Under the pieces are notes generated by a model. That model did no database searches. It was not told the origin of the DNA and was given only the letters and a program-made list of their open reading frames with translations. Below are positions 1-8,254 of a stretch of DNA of 56,102 nucleotides, piece by piece. Position 1 is the stretch's first letter. The number at the start of each line of letters is the position of its first letter. The position numbers and the translations under genes are program-made. The stretch spans positions 1 through 56,102 of the forward strand of contig CANRJJ010000006.1 of NCBI GenBank assembly GCA_947630895.1, read 5' to 3'. Source of the DNA: an uncultured Wohlfahrtiimonas sp. (GTDB lineage: Bacteria; Pseudomonadota; Gammaproteobacteria; Cardiobacteriales; Wohlfahrtiimonadaceae).

Positions 1-890
1 ACCACTGCTTTTTCATCCAATGCGCCTGCTTGTGCTGCAAATTTAATCGCTGCATATTCACCGCCCACTTGATAAACAGCCACGGGTAAATTTGTTTGTT
101 GGCGTAAACGAGCCACTAAATCCAAATATGGCGTGCCTGGTTTTACCATCAAGATGTCTGCGCCTTCTGCTTCATCAAGCTCAGCTTCAATCATAGCAGA
201 ACGACCATTTGCATAGTCTGCTTGATATTCATTACGATTGCCTGATAACTCGGAGTTCACAGCTTCTCTAAATGGACCATAGAATGCAGATGAGAATTTA
301 ATCGCATGTGCCAAGATGCTCACGTGCTCATAGCCCGCTTCATCCAATGCTTCACGAATTGCAGTGATCTGTCCATCCATCATCGCTGATGGCGCTAACA
401 TATCAGCCCCTGCTCTTGCAGCTGTAACAGCTTGTTTGCCTAAGTTAGCAATCGTTTCATCATTTTTTACATGACCATGTTCACATAAAACACCACAATG
501 ACCATGATCCGTATATTCACAGAAGCAAATATCAGGAATGATCACCATATCTGGCGCTACTTTACGGATTGTGCGAATCATACGCGCTAATAAACCATCG
601 TCGCTCCAAGTATCGCTACCAACAGAATTTTTATTGTGCGAAATACCAAAAGGCATAATGTATTTAATGCCAAGATCAACTAGCTCTTTCACTTCAGCTT
701 CTAATTGAGATTCAGGATAACGATAAACACCTGGCAATGTTTTCAATTGAATCGCTTCGTCCAAACCTTCTTCAATAAAGATCGGATGAATTAAATCATT
801 CAACGAAAAAAAGCTCTCTTGTACCATTTGACGAATGGCTGTACTGCGACGCAAACGGCGAGGACGATACAAAGGGTTAACTGTAATCAT
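1..890 (-). CDS. hemB: Delta-aminolevulinic acid dehydratase (porphobilinogen synthase), C-terminus beyond window
   Basis: Condenses two 5-aminolevulinate molecules to porphobilinogen in cytoplasmic heme synthesis. The reading frame runs unbroken from ATG at 890 to the window edge, giving 296 codons of a protein that is usually 325-340 residues, so roughly the last 30-40 are missing. Visible signatures are the cysteine-rich metal segment DICFCEYTDHGHCG, the Schiff-base lysine in AIKFSSAFYGPFRE (Lys198) and the second active-site lysine in ILMVKPG (Lys250). The start is fixed by an AGGAGA ribosome site lying in the 10-bp gap after the aroC stop, so aroC and hemB look co-transcribed and translationally close. 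Identification is secure; only the 3' end is unseen. Confidence 0.96.
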   Translation of the reverse strand, partial: MITVNPLYRPRRLRRSTAIRQMVQESFFSLNDLIHPIFIEEGLDEAIQLKTLPGVYRYPESQLEAEVKELVDLGIKYIMPFGISHNKNSVGSDTWSDDGLLARMIRTIRKVAPDMVIIPDICFCEYTDHGHCGVLCEHGHVKNDETIANLGKQAVTAARAGADMLAPSAMMDGQITAIREALDEAGYEHVSILAHAIKFSSAFYGPFREAVNSELSGNRNEYQADYANGRSAMIEAELDEAEGADILMVKPGTPYLDLVARLRQQTNLPVAVYQVGGEYAAIKFAAQAGALDEKAV

Positions 891-900
891 AATTTTTCTC

Positions 901-1968
901 CTAAAACTTCTGATTTTGTGCACGTTGGCGAAGTGCATGATCTAACAATGTAATTGCCATCATCGCTTCCGCAATTGGTGTCGCACGAATACCCACGCAA
1001 GGATCATGGCGACCTTTTGTCACAACGGTAACATCTTCACCATGAACATTCACACCACGACCTTCTAAACGTAAGCTTGAGGTCGGCTTCAATGCGATTC
1101 TTGCAACAATGTTTTGCCCTGATGAAATTCCACCCAAAATACCGCCAGCATGATTGCTTAAAAAGCCATCTGCACTCGTAATTTCATCACGGAATTCTGT
1201 ACCTAATGCTTCGATACAATCAAAGCCATCACCAATTTCAACGCCTTTTACAGCATTAATGCTCATCAACGAATGCGCTAATTCTGCATCTAAACGATCA
1301 AAAATTGGCTCACCCAATCCTGCAGGAACACCTTCAGCAATCACAGTAACTGCAGCACCGACAGAATCGCCCGATTTACGCAATGCATCCATATAGTTTT
1401 CTAAGCCTGCAACATCAGCCTCACATGGCCAAAAGAAAGGATTTGTTTCAATCACTGATTGGTCAAAACTCGTTGGTTTATTTGGACCCAATTGTGATAA
1501 ATAGCCAAAAATTTTCACGCCAAATTGTGCTGCTAATACCTTTTTCGCAATCGCACCTGCCGCAACGCGCATTGCTGTTTCACGCGCACTTGAACGACCA
1601 CCACCACGATAATCACGAATGCCATATTTAGCATGATAAGTATAATCTGCATGACCTGGTCTGAATTGATCTGCAATATTGCCATAATCTTTAGAACGCT
1701 GATCTTCATTACGAATTAACAACGCAATTGGCGTACCTGTTGTTTTCCCTTCAAACACACCCGATAAAATTTCAACCAAATCTGCTTCACGGCGCTGTGT
1801 TGTATGACGAGATGTGCCTGGCTTGCGACGATCTAAATCAATTTGTAAATCTTCCGCAGTTAACTCAATATTTGGCGGGCAACCATCAATGATCGCAACC
1901 AAACCTGGGCCATGGCTTTCACCGGCCGTTGTGACGGTAAACAACTTACCAATACTATTTCCTGACAT
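901..1968 (-). CDS. aroC: Chorismate synthase
   Basis: Final shikimate-pathway enzyme: converts 5-enolpyruvylshikimate 3-phosphate to chorismate with reduced FMN. The 355-residue length is normal. The three family signatures are present: [10 protein letters not shown] near the N-terminus (catalytic His19), the [12 protein letters not shown] block in the first half, and [13 protein letters not shown] near the C-terminus. An AAAGGTCATT ribosome site precedes the ATG. It is the first gene of an apparent aroC-hemB unit; a TATAAT-like -10 on the minus strand at 2001-2006 is a possible promoter, though no good -35 accompanies it. Cytoplasmic homotetramer in characterised relatives. Confidence 0.97.
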   Translation of the reverse strand: MSGNSIGKLFTVTTAGESHGPGLVAIIDGCPPNIELTAEDLQIDLDRRKPGTSRHTTQRREADLVEILSGVFEGKTTGTPIALLIRNEDQRSKDYGNIADQFRPGHADYTYHAKYGIRDYRGGGRSSARETAMRVAAGAIAKKVLAAQFGVKIFGYLSQLGPNKPTSFDQSVIETNPFFWPCEADVAGLENYMDALRKSGDSVGAAVTVIAEGVPAGLGEPIFDRLDAELAHSLMSINAVKGVEIGDGFDCIEALGTEFRDEITSADGFLSNHAGGILGGISSGQNIVARIALKPTSSLRLEGRGVNVHGEDVTVVTKGRHDPCVGIRATPIAEAMMAITLLDHALRQRAQNQKF

Positions 1969-2039
1969 AATGACCTTTGATGCAAAATAATAACTTAAAA
2001 ATTATACCTATTTAGAGAATGCTTTTCTGCAAATCATCT

Positions 2040-3317
2040 CTATACTTTTTTCAACAACCAATTCTTACCTTCAACCATTCGTGTAATCAGCATTGCACAA
2101 ACGTTATTCCCTGTTGAATTCAAAAGTGTCGCGGGGATATCGATGATAATACTTATTACCAAAATAATCCCAACATATTCAACAGGCACGCCAAATAGCG
2201 TACAAATTAAAACTTCAGCGGTTAATCCACCACTTGGAATTGCACCAATCACAATACCAACCAATAATGCAACCACCACAACAGCGACAAACATCATCGG
2301 GGAATTAAATGGAATACCGACTAATGACAATAAAAACAATATCTTAAAAACACCACCCAAAACCGAGCCATCTTTATGAGTATTTGCACCCAGTGGAATA
2401 ATGGTTTCAGCAATGTCATCTGGCACTTTGATTTTTTTAACCGCCAATAAATTCACAGGGATACAAGCAGCACTTGATGTGGTCGCCATTGCTGTTAATG
2501 CTGGCGTTAGTACTGTTGACCAAAAGGCTTTAACACCTTGCTTTCCGCCAGATAACCATGCATAAATCGTATTTAAGCCAAAGAAGGCAATCACAGTAAT
2601 CATCAAATATAAAATCAATACTTGTGCATATGCACCAACAATTTTCGGCCCTAATTCACCCACAACATCAGCAAAATAACAGCCCAAACCAATCGGTGCC
2701 GCATACATGATAATGCGAACTAATTTTAAAATAACTGCCATGCCAGCATCTAATAAATTCGCGATTGGACGCGCTTTTTCCCCTACCAATAAAATTGAAA
2801 TGCCTAAAAAGAATGAAAAGATAATCAACGCCAATAGATTATTTCGTCTAAATAAATCTAGAAAATCACTGGCTGTTAAAGTTCTTACAAGCATTTCGCT
2901 AATGCTCACTTGCTGAATTTCTATACTTTTACCTGATAAAGACATTAATTCTTGTAAGTTAAAGCCTTTCACAGGTTCATACCAAAGAAAACCAAAATAG
3001 CCAATCACCGCAATCATCGTTGCTGTGCCAACGAAAACAAACAAAGCACTTAATAATATTTTCTTTAATCGTGCCGTTTGGTTTGTTTTGGTAATGGATG
3101 ATGTGATGCTGAAAAATACTAATGGGACAATCGTCACAAATAGCATATTTAAAAATAGTTGCCCAACTGGCTTGAATGAGGCTGAAGTTAGATGAAAATT
3201 TGAACCAAAAATTGAGAGTGTAACGCCATCTGTTCCTAAGAAATAACCAATGCTGCCACCAATAATGATTCCAATAATGATGCTTAATGAGGATATGTAG
3301 TTTTTTAAAAATCTCAT
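2040..3317 (-). CDS. Dicarboxylate/amino acid:cation symporter family protein with altered binding-site motifs
   Basis: Inner-membrane secondary transporter of the DAACS family (GltP/DctA/SstT relatives), 425 residues. I start it at the ATG at 3317, preceded by AAGATAAG; the upstream in-frame extension runs into the lysC terminator. The scaffold is clear: a serine-rich HP1 loop (TTSSAACIP), a TM7 motif and a TM8 motif. However, the usual NMDGT of TM7 reads HKDGS (residues 314-318), and TM8 reads DIPATLLNSTGN (393-404). Aligned by eye to GltPh, N310 becomes His, R397 becomes Ala and D405 becomes Asn; HP1 Arg276 becomes Thr. These residues bind sodium or the substrate side-chain carboxylate, so the substrate is probably not glutamate/aspartate and ion coupling may differ. 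Substrate unknown. Confidence 0.85.
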   Translation of the reverse strand: MRFLKNYISSLSIIIGIIIGGSIGYFLGTDGVTLSIFGSNFHLTSASFKPVGQLFLNMLFVTIVPLVFFSITSSITKTNQTARLKKILLSALFVFVGTATMIAVIGYFGFLWYEPVKGFNLQELMSLSGKSIEIQQVSISEMLVRTLTASDFLDLFRRNNLLALIIFSFFLGISILLVGEKARPIANLLDAGMAVILKLVRIIMYAAPIGLGCYFADVVGELGPKIVGAYAQVLILYLMITVIAFFGLNTIYAWLSGGKQGVKAFWSTVLTPALTAMATTSSAACIPVNLLAVKKIKVPDDIAETIIPLGANTHKDGSVLGGVFKILFLLSLVGIPFNSPMMFVAVVVVALLVGIVIGAIPSGGLTAEVLICTLFGVPVEYVGIILVISIIIDIPATLLNSTGNNVCAMLITRMVEGKNWLLKKV

Positions 3318-3348
3318 GCGACTTATCTTTTTATAATATGAATAATAA

Positions 3349-3387
3349 AAAAGCACACTTTCTGCATTTAACAGAAAATGTGCTTTT
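3349..3387 (-). terminator. Rho-independent terminator of lysC
   Basis: Inverted repeat 3349-3364 / 3372-3387 gives a 16-bp stem with a single mismatch and a 7-nt loop. Read on the minus strand it is followed by TTTTTTATTATT. It sits 15 bp after the lysC stop and 30 bp before the symporter start, so it should insulate the symporter from lysC transcription. Confidence 0.85.
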
Positions 3388-3402
3388 AAAGACTGCTATA
3401 GA

Positions 3403-4635
3403 TTATGGTTCAACATGCAAAGAAAATTCATCATGTAATACACGAATCGCTAATTCAGCATATTTGCTTTCGATGATTACAGACACTTTAATTTCTGATG
3501 TAGAAATCATCAAAATATTGATCTCTTCTTGAGCCAATGCATGGAACATACGACTTGCAACGCCGCTGTTTGAACGCATACCAACACCAACAATTGATAA
3601 TTTAGCAATATCAGTGCGACCAAACACTTTTCTCGCATTCATTGAATCAGCAATGCGTTGTGTAATCACCAATGCACGATCATAATCTGGTGCATTTACT
3701 GTGAACGTAAAATCTGTTGTGCCATCTTCGCTGATGTTCTGCACAATTAAATCAACATCAATATTTTCTTGTCCAATAGCATCCAAAATATTAAACGCGA
3801 TGCCTGGTTTATCTGGCACACCCAAAACTGTAATTTGTGTTTCGTCACGATTTAGCGCAATGCCTGTAATGATTTCAGATTCCACGTAATGTTCCTTCTC
3901 TTCAAACGTAATTAATGTGCCTTCCCCTGGTTCTTCTAATAATGAAGACAATACACGCAGAGGAACGTTGTATTTACCCGCCAATTCAACTGAACGGATT
4001 TGTAGTACTTTTGAGCCCAAGCTTGCCAATTCAAGCATCTCTTCAAAAGTAATTGTGTCTAGTTTTCTTGCTTTCTTTTCAATTCTTGGATCTGTTGTAT
4101 AAACGCCATCAACATCCGTATAGATTTGGCATTCATCCGCTTTAAACTGTGCTGCGAGTGCAACTGCTGTTGTGTCTGAACCACCACGGCCTAATGTAGT
4201 GATTTCACCATCTTTAGTGACACCTTGGAAACCTGCAACCACAACAACATAACCTTCATCTAAATCTTTACGCACTCTATCTTCAGAAATGCCTTCAATT
4301 TTAGCTTTAGTGTGTACGTTGTTTGTTTGTATTCCTGCTTGAGCACCTGTATAAGATTTTGCCTTAATGCCCATCGAGTTTAGCATCATGCTTAATAATG
4401 CAACGGTCACTTGCTCTCCTGTAGAAAGCAATACATCCATTTCACGACGATTTGGGAATTGATCAATAGCATTAGCCATATTGAGTAAACGATCCGTTTC
4501 GCCAGACATTGCTGACAAAACAATAATGAGGTCATCACCCTTATCTTTGAATTTCTTTATTTTATTAGCAACGTTACGAATTCTTTCAAGGTTTGCGACC
4601 GATGACCCACCAAATTTTTGTACTAATAAACTCAT
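3403..4635 (-). CDS. lysC: Aspartate kinase, monofunctional, two ACT domains
   Basis: Phosphorylates aspartate, the first step to lysine, threonine, methionine and diaminopimelate. 410 residues, the size of the Pseudomonas/Bacillus-type enzyme rather than E. coli LysC (449). The kinase domain begins with LVQKFGGSSVA and contains TTLGRGGSDTTA; about the last 150 residues form two ACT domains (TVLGVPDKPGIA and LSIVGVGMRSNSGVA mark their starts), the usual allosteric site for lysine and/or threonine. The ATG at 4635 is chosen because KFGGSSV must lie at the N-terminus; the 31 codons upstream are hydrophobic, low-complexity leader sequence. The leader is too short for a lysine riboswitch. Own terminator downstream. 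Confidence 0.95.
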   Translation of the reverse strand: MSLLVQKFGGSSVANLERIRNVANKIKKFKDKGDDLIIVLSAMSGETDRLLNMANAIDQFPNRREMDVLLSTGEQVTVALLSMMLNSMGIKAKSYTGAQAGIQTNNVHTKAKIEGISEDRVRKDLDEGYVVVVAGFQGVTKDGEITTLGRGGSDTTAVALAAQFKADECQIYTDVDGVYTTDPRIEKKARKLDTITFEEMLELASLGSKVLQIRSVELAGKYNVPLRVLSSLLEEPGEGTLITFEEKEHYVESEIITGIALNRDETQITVLGVPDKPGIAFNILDAIGQENIDVDLIVQNISEDGTTDFTFTVNAPDYDRALVITQRIADSMNARKVFGRTDIAKLSIVGVGMRSNSGVASRMFHALAQEEINILMISTSEIKVSVIIESKYAELAIRVLHDEFSLHVEP

Positions 4636-4712
4636 AAAGATCTCTACTCTCAATAAAAATGTAATTACAGAAAAATGCTTAAAAACTGCTATATAAAATA
4701 GGCAATCATAGA

Positions 4713-4741
4713 AGAATAGCGGTAACAATATACAATTTCAA
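4713..4741 (-). promoter_or_regulatory. Candidate lysC promoter
   Basis: On the minus strand, TTGAAA (4741-4736, five of six -35 matches) and TATTCT (4718-4713, four of six -10 matches) are separated by 17 bp, about 75 nt upstream of the lysC start. No transcript data, so a motif-level guess only. Confidence 0.4.
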
Positions 4742-4748
4742 ATGTTTT

Positions 4749-5468
4749 TTAATGGCGTATATCACTAATCGCTGATATTCCCATTTTTTCTGATCGTAAG
4801 TAGTTAATTAATGCGCTAGCTGTATCTTCTGTAGTGCTTAATTTCCCTGTTTTTTTATAATCAATAAATTTTTCTAAATTAGGAAATAACTCTTCTGTAC
4901 TGCTTCGTATGACTGACTGCATATCAGTATCGATAATACCTGGCGCAATGGAAGTGGCTTTAATAGGATTAGTAGAAGATTTTTGCTCATTAAATAGAAC
5001 TTCAGTAAAACGATCAACGGCAGCTTTAGTCGCACAATAAACGCCCCAACCTTCATAGGCATTTCTGCCTGCGCCTGATGAGATATTCATGACAAATTTT
5101 TGACCATTAAAATTATCTGTTAATGCGACAAATGCATTGGTTAATCCAATCACCGCACCAATATTCAAAATTAATGCTTGGGATAATTGCGCAATATCCA
5201 TTTTTCCAACGACGCCCATTGGCTCAACTGTGCCGGCGTTATTGATTAAAGTAATGGATGATGCTGTGGCTAAACGTGGCTTTGCCCAATGATTCATCGC
5301 AGCGATGGCTTCATCAATGTTCGTGAGATCCACAGAAACTAAATTTGGCAATTGTTTTGGATTAGTACGAGCTAAACGTAAAACATTATGTCCTTCTGTT
5401 TCTAATTGATTTGCCAAGGCTTCACCAATGCCTTTCGATGCGCCCGTTACAATATACAGTGCAGTCAT
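4749..5468 (-). CDS. Short-chain dehydrogenase/reductase (benzil/sepiapterin reductase-like)
   Basis: NAD(P)-dependent oxidoreductase with a Rossmann fold, 239 residues. Cofactor motif TGASKGIG at residues 8-15, NNAG in the middle, catalytic Ser131 (NISSG) and YCATK with Tyr144 and Lys148, the classic S-x12-Y-x3-K spacing. The GWGVYCATKAA block and overall length resemble the benzil/sepiapterin reductase branch (Bacillus YueD-like), so the substrate may be a small diketone or pterin, but this is uncertain. The start at 5468 is preferred because GGGAGA lies just upstream; the ATG 12 bp earlier overlaps that ribosome site. It reads in the direction of lysC but is separated by about 113 bp. Confidence 0.85.
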   Translation of the reverse strand: MTALYIVTGASKGIGEALANQLETEGHNVLRLARTNPKQLPNLVSVDLTNIDEAIAAMNHWAKPRLATASSITLINNAGTVEPMGVVGKMDIAQLSQALILNIGAVIGLTNAFVALTDNFNGQKFVMNISSGAGRNAYEGWGVYCATKAAVDRFTEVLFNEQKSSTNPIKATSIAPGIIDTDMQSVIRSSTEELFPNLEKFIDYKKTGKLSTTEDTASALINYLRSEKMGISAISDIRH

Positions 5469-5542
5469 AAAATCTCCCACAAAATAGCAAAAGACTTACT
5501 ATAACCAAGAATGGTGAAGCTGACAAAATTAAGTGTTTTGAG

Positions 5543-5764
5543 TTATTGCCCCAATAGAGTTTGGCACTCTTTAGACAATTCAGCACCTTGCTCTTTTTGT
5601 ACTTGGCAAGCATTGATTTGCTCTGAGTATTCAGCTTGCTGTGCACCAGCCTGCTCTTCTGCTATAACATCTTTAGTTTGGCTATATTGAATAGCAAATC
5701 CGATGATCATAATGGCAATAATCAATACAATCGCAGGGATTACTTTTTTATTAAAATGGCTCAT
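5543..5764 (-). CDS. Small single-pass membrane protein, unknown function
   Basis: A 73-residue protein not recognised from any family. Residues 1-7 are basic (SHFNKK), residues 8-27 form one strongly hydrophobic segment (VIPAIVLIIAIMIIGFAI), and the remaining 45 are polar, rich in Glu and Gln, with two cysteines (Cys53, Cys67). The basic N-terminus predicts a tail outside the cytoplasm, where the cysteines could form a disulfide; alternatively the segment is an uncleaved signal anchor. Start at ATG 5764 with GAGTGGA upstream; an in-frame GTG at 5779 is possible. It lies alone between the SDR gene and a divergent NUDIX gene. That it is real is inferred from frame length, composition and ribosome site. 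Confidence 0.6.
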   Translation of the reverse strand: MSHFNKKVIPAIVLIIAIMIIGFAIQYSQTKDVIAEEQAGAQQAEYSEQINACQVQKEQGAELSKECQTLLGQ

Positions 5765-5943
5765 AACATTTCCACTCACAGTTGATAGATAACAAAATAT
5801 TACTATTAATAATTAAAATATCAATTTATATAATTTTAATAATATTCATTAACAATCTATTTAATTGATTCTAATATTAATACAACAGTAATATCTGTAT
5901 AAAAGCGATATACTTCGGAAGTTTTAGATTTAAGGAATAACTT

Positions 5944-6384
5944 GTGGAACGCCAACCTAACTACTTTTACATTGCAGCGGCAATGATTATCGATCCTTCT
6001 CACCGTCTATTATTAGTGCGTAAACGCAATACCACTAAATTTATGTTGCCTGGCGGTAAAACTGATACCGGTGAAACTGCCATTGAAACATTAATTAGAG
6101 AGCTACAAGAAGAAATTGCTCTGACTATATCTGATCAACAGGCGCAGTTTTTAGAAACCTATGAAACTGATGCAGCCAATGAACCTAACTATAGAATTCA
6201 ATCTCAATTATTCAGCATTCAACTGCCTGAAAAAATAAATATCGAGCCACAAGCTGAGATTGAGGAGATTATTTGGATTGAGCCTAATAATATTCCACAG
6301 TTGCAATATGCACCGCTCATAGAAGAGAAAATTTTTCCGCTTTGGAAAACCTTTATTGATCAACAATCTAAATCATTCACATAA
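5944..6384 (+). CDS. NUDIX hydrolase
   Basis: Hydrolyses a nucleoside diphosphate linked to another moiety. 146 residues with the full NUDIX box at about residues 38-60: GKTDTGE, then RELQEE at 52-57, with Ala in place of the final Gly. The GTG start at 5944 is set by AAGGAATAA seven bases upstream; no in-frame ATG precedes the fold. Substrate cannot be read from sequence: the MutT-like size allows an 8-oxo-dGTP-type or other sanitation role. It stands alone, divergent from the small membrane protein gene; the 179-bp gap between them is very A+T-rich and contains only promoter-like boxes such as TATACT at 5909-5914. Confidence 0.88.
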   Translation: MERQPNYFYIAAAMIIDPSHRLLLVRKRNTTKFMLPGGKTDTGETAIETLIRELQEEIALTISDQQAQFLETYETDAANEPNYRIQSQLFSIQLPEKINIEPQAEIEEIIWIEPNNIPQLQYAPLIEEKIFPLWKTFIDQQSKSFT

Positions 6385-6456
6385 AATAATTTAATAAATT
6401 ATAATCAATGAGTTACAAAGCAAAGTGAGTCTTTTAATCACAACGCTGATATCTCC

Positions 6457-6485
6457 GTGTAATCAGAGTCAATTTCTCCTATAAT
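6457..6485 (+). promoter_or_regulatory. Candidate erpA promoter
   Basis: A perfect -10 box TATAAT (6480-6485) lies 27 bp before the erpA start, with a poor -35 (GTGTAA, 6457-6462) at 17-bp spacing. The weak -35 would suit an activated promoter, but no recognisable IscR site was found by eye. Confidence 0.45.
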
Positions 6486-6512
6486 AGATCTTATTTGCAT
6501 GGAGATTTTAAA

Positions 6513-6848
6513 ATGTCAGATACAGGTATTAATTTTACAGACGCAGCAGCATTGAAAGTTCAATCTCTTATCAACGATGAAGAGAATCCAAACTTGATGT
6601 TGCGTGTTTACATTCAAGGCGGCGGTTGTTCAGGTTTCCAATATGGTTTCACTTTTGCAGAAGAGTTAGAAGCAGGCGACGTAGAAGTTGAAAATCAAGG
6701 CGTAAAACTTTTGATCGATCCATTAAGCTATCAATATTTAGTGGGTGCAGACATCGATTACGTTCAAAATTTACAAGGTGAACAGTTTGTCATTCGTAAC
6801 CCAAATGCAACAACAACTTGTGGCTGTGGAAACTCTTTTAGCGCCTAA
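6513..6848 (+). CDS. erpA: Iron-sulfur cluster insertion protein ErpA
   Basis: A-type Fe-S carrier that delivers clusters to apo-enzymes, including those of isoprenoid synthesis and respiration in E. coli. 111 residues, closely matching E. coli ErpA over its whole length ([40 protein letters not shown]). The three ligands are Cys39, Cys103 and Cys105. Start at 6513 with GGAGA upstream; an in-frame ATG at 6495 would swallow the ribosome site. It heads a run of five plus-strand genes ending at the terminator at 10677, although envelope genes are not its usual neighbours. Confidence 0.96.
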   Translation: MSDTGINFTDAAALKVQSLINDEENPNLMLRVYIQGGGCSGFQYGFTFAEELEAGDVEVENQGVKLLIDPLSYQYLVGADIDYVQNLQGEQFVIRNPNATTTCGCGNSFSA

Positions 6849-6876
6849 GTTTTAATAATAAAAATAAGGAGCATTT

Positions 6877-7794
6877 ATGTCTGGTATATCCATCATTATT
6901 CTATCGATTGTTATCGCGGTTATTGTTGTTGTTTTTTTAGGTGTAAAAATTATCCCTCAAGGTCAGCAAGCAACGGTTGAGCGTTTTGGACGTTATTCTA
7001 GAACACTCCACCCTGGTATCAATTTAATCATACCGTTATTTGATCGTATCGGTCGTCGATTAAACATGATGGAACAAGTGATGGATGTGCCTTCTCAAGA
7101 AGTGATCACTCGTGATAATGCGATGGTTCGTGTAGATGGCGTTGCCTTCTTTCAGATTAATGATGCAGCGCAAGCGGCTTATCAAGTCAATAATCTAACA
7201 CTTTCTATCATCAACTTAATCATGACCAATATTCGTACTGTTATGGGTTCAATGGATTTAGATGAATTACTTTCTAAACGTGATGACATCAATGCTCGCT
7301 TATTATCTGTTGTGGATCATGCAACAGCCCCTTGGGGGATCAAAGTGACTCGCATCGAAATTAAAGACATCGCACCGCCGCGCGACTTAATCGATGCCAT
7401 GGCAAGACAAATGAAAGCAGAACGTGAAAAACGTGCTGCAATCTTAGAAGCAGAAGGTTTACGCCAAGCTGAAATCTTAAAAGCTGAAGGTGAAAAGCAA
7501 GGCATTATTCTAGATGCCGAAGCTAGAAAAACCGCTGCATTTATGGATGCTGAAGCTCGTGAGCGCCTAGCAGAAGCAGAAGCCACTGCAACACGCATGG
7601 TTTCGGATGCAATCTCCAATGGTAATGTACAAGCAATCAACTACTTTATCGCACAAAAATATGTAGAAGCTTTTGCCAAAATAGCAGAAAGCCAAAACGA
7701 CAAAATTATTATGATGCCTATGGAAGCAACAGGTATTGTTAGCTCTTTGGCAGGCATTGCTGATTTAGTTAAATCAACCAGTTCCAATAAGTAA
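6877..7794 (+). CDS. SPFH/stomatin-family membrane protein (QmcA-like)
   Basis: 305-residue member of the SPFH (stomatin/prohibitin/flotillin) family, most like QmcA, an oligomeric membrane scaffold linked to quality control of membrane proteins. One N-terminal membrane helix (about residues 4-24) is followed by the SPFH domain ([20 protein letters not shown] to about residue 190), then an Ala/Glu-rich coiled coil of repeated [23 protein letters not shown] units, and a conserved tail ([12 protein letters not shown]). AAGGAG precedes the ATG. Only 16 bp separate it from the nfeD-type partner gene, the standard SPFH-NfeD pairing. Confidence 0.92.
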   Translation: MSGISIIILSIVIAVIVVVFLGVKIIPQGQQATVERFGRYSRTLHPGINLIIPLFDRIGRRLNMMEQVMDVPSQEVITRDNAMVRVDGVAFFQINDAAQAAYQVNNLTLSIINLIMTNIRTVMGSMDLDELLSKRDDINARLLSVVDHATAPWGIKVTRIEIKDIAPPRDLIDAMARQMKAEREKRAAILEAEGLRQAEILKAEGEKQGIILDAEARKTAAFMDAEARERLAEAEATATRMVSDAISNGNVQAINYFIAQKYVEAFAKIAESQNDKIIMMPMEATGIVSSLAGIADLVKSTSSNK

Positions 7795-7810
7795 TTTAAG
7801 GAGGAATTAG

Positions 7811-8251
7811 ATGACTTTATTAGTCAATTGGTTCACTCTTGGCATCATTCTCATCATTTTGGAAATGATTTTGCCTGGATTATTTCTGATGTGGTTTGGC
7901 GTGAGTGCTTTAATCGTAGGAATTATTGCACTCATTATTCCAATGGAAATTAATACAGAGTTAATACTGTTTTCTGTTATTTCTGTATTATCCGTCATCG
8001 CCGTAATCTTGGTGATGAGAAAAGTATCGCCGAATACTCAATCAACCGTCACACAAAACCTCAATCAAGTTCGCGGTTCAGAATTTATCGGTTTAACCTT
8101 CACTCTAGATTCAAAAGTAGTCAATAACAGTGGCAAACTCAATATTGGCGATACTGTTTGGCTTATCAGAGGACCAGATGCTGAAGCAGGTACAAATATT
8201 TCTATCACAGGTATTGAAAGCAATACCTTAATCTTTAAAATCGTCGAATAA
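7811..8251 (+). CDS. NfeD-family membrane protein, partner of the SPFH protein
   Basis: 146 residues: two or three N-terminal membrane segments (about 3-25, 28-43 and 50-70) with the LEMILPGLFLMWFG signature, then a soluble C-terminal OB-fold-like domain (about 85-146; GLTFTLDSKV, LNIGDTVWLIRG). In family members the domain sits behind the SPFH ring; the pair corresponds to E. coli QmcA-YbbK. A near-perfect AAGGAGGA ribosome site precedes the ATG. Tight spacing upstream (16 bp) and downstream (3 bp) makes it the middle of an operon. Confidence 0.9.
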   Translation: MTLLVNWFTLGIILIILEMILPGLFLMWFGVSALIVGIIALIIPMEINTELILFSVISVLSVIAVILVMRKVSPNTQSTVTQNLNQVRGSEFIGLTFTLDSKVVNNSGKLNIGDTVWLIRGPDAEAGTNISITGIESNTLIFKIVE

Positions 8252-8254
8252 TCA

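Noticed and set aside
3318..3356. N-terminal extension of the symporter to 3356
   Set aside because: It overlaps the lysC terminator and adds an atypical Tyr-rich leader; ATG 3317 has a ribosome site.
4636..4748. Lysine riboswitch upstream of lysC
   Set aside because: The leader is only about 75 nt from the candidate promoter and shows no L-box sequence; a lysine riboswitch needs roughly 180 nt.
7317..7640. Antisense open frame of about 107 codons over the SPFH coiled coil
   Set aside because: It is a mirror of the Ala/Glu-rich repeats (low complexity, Ala/Ser-rich) with no ribosome site.
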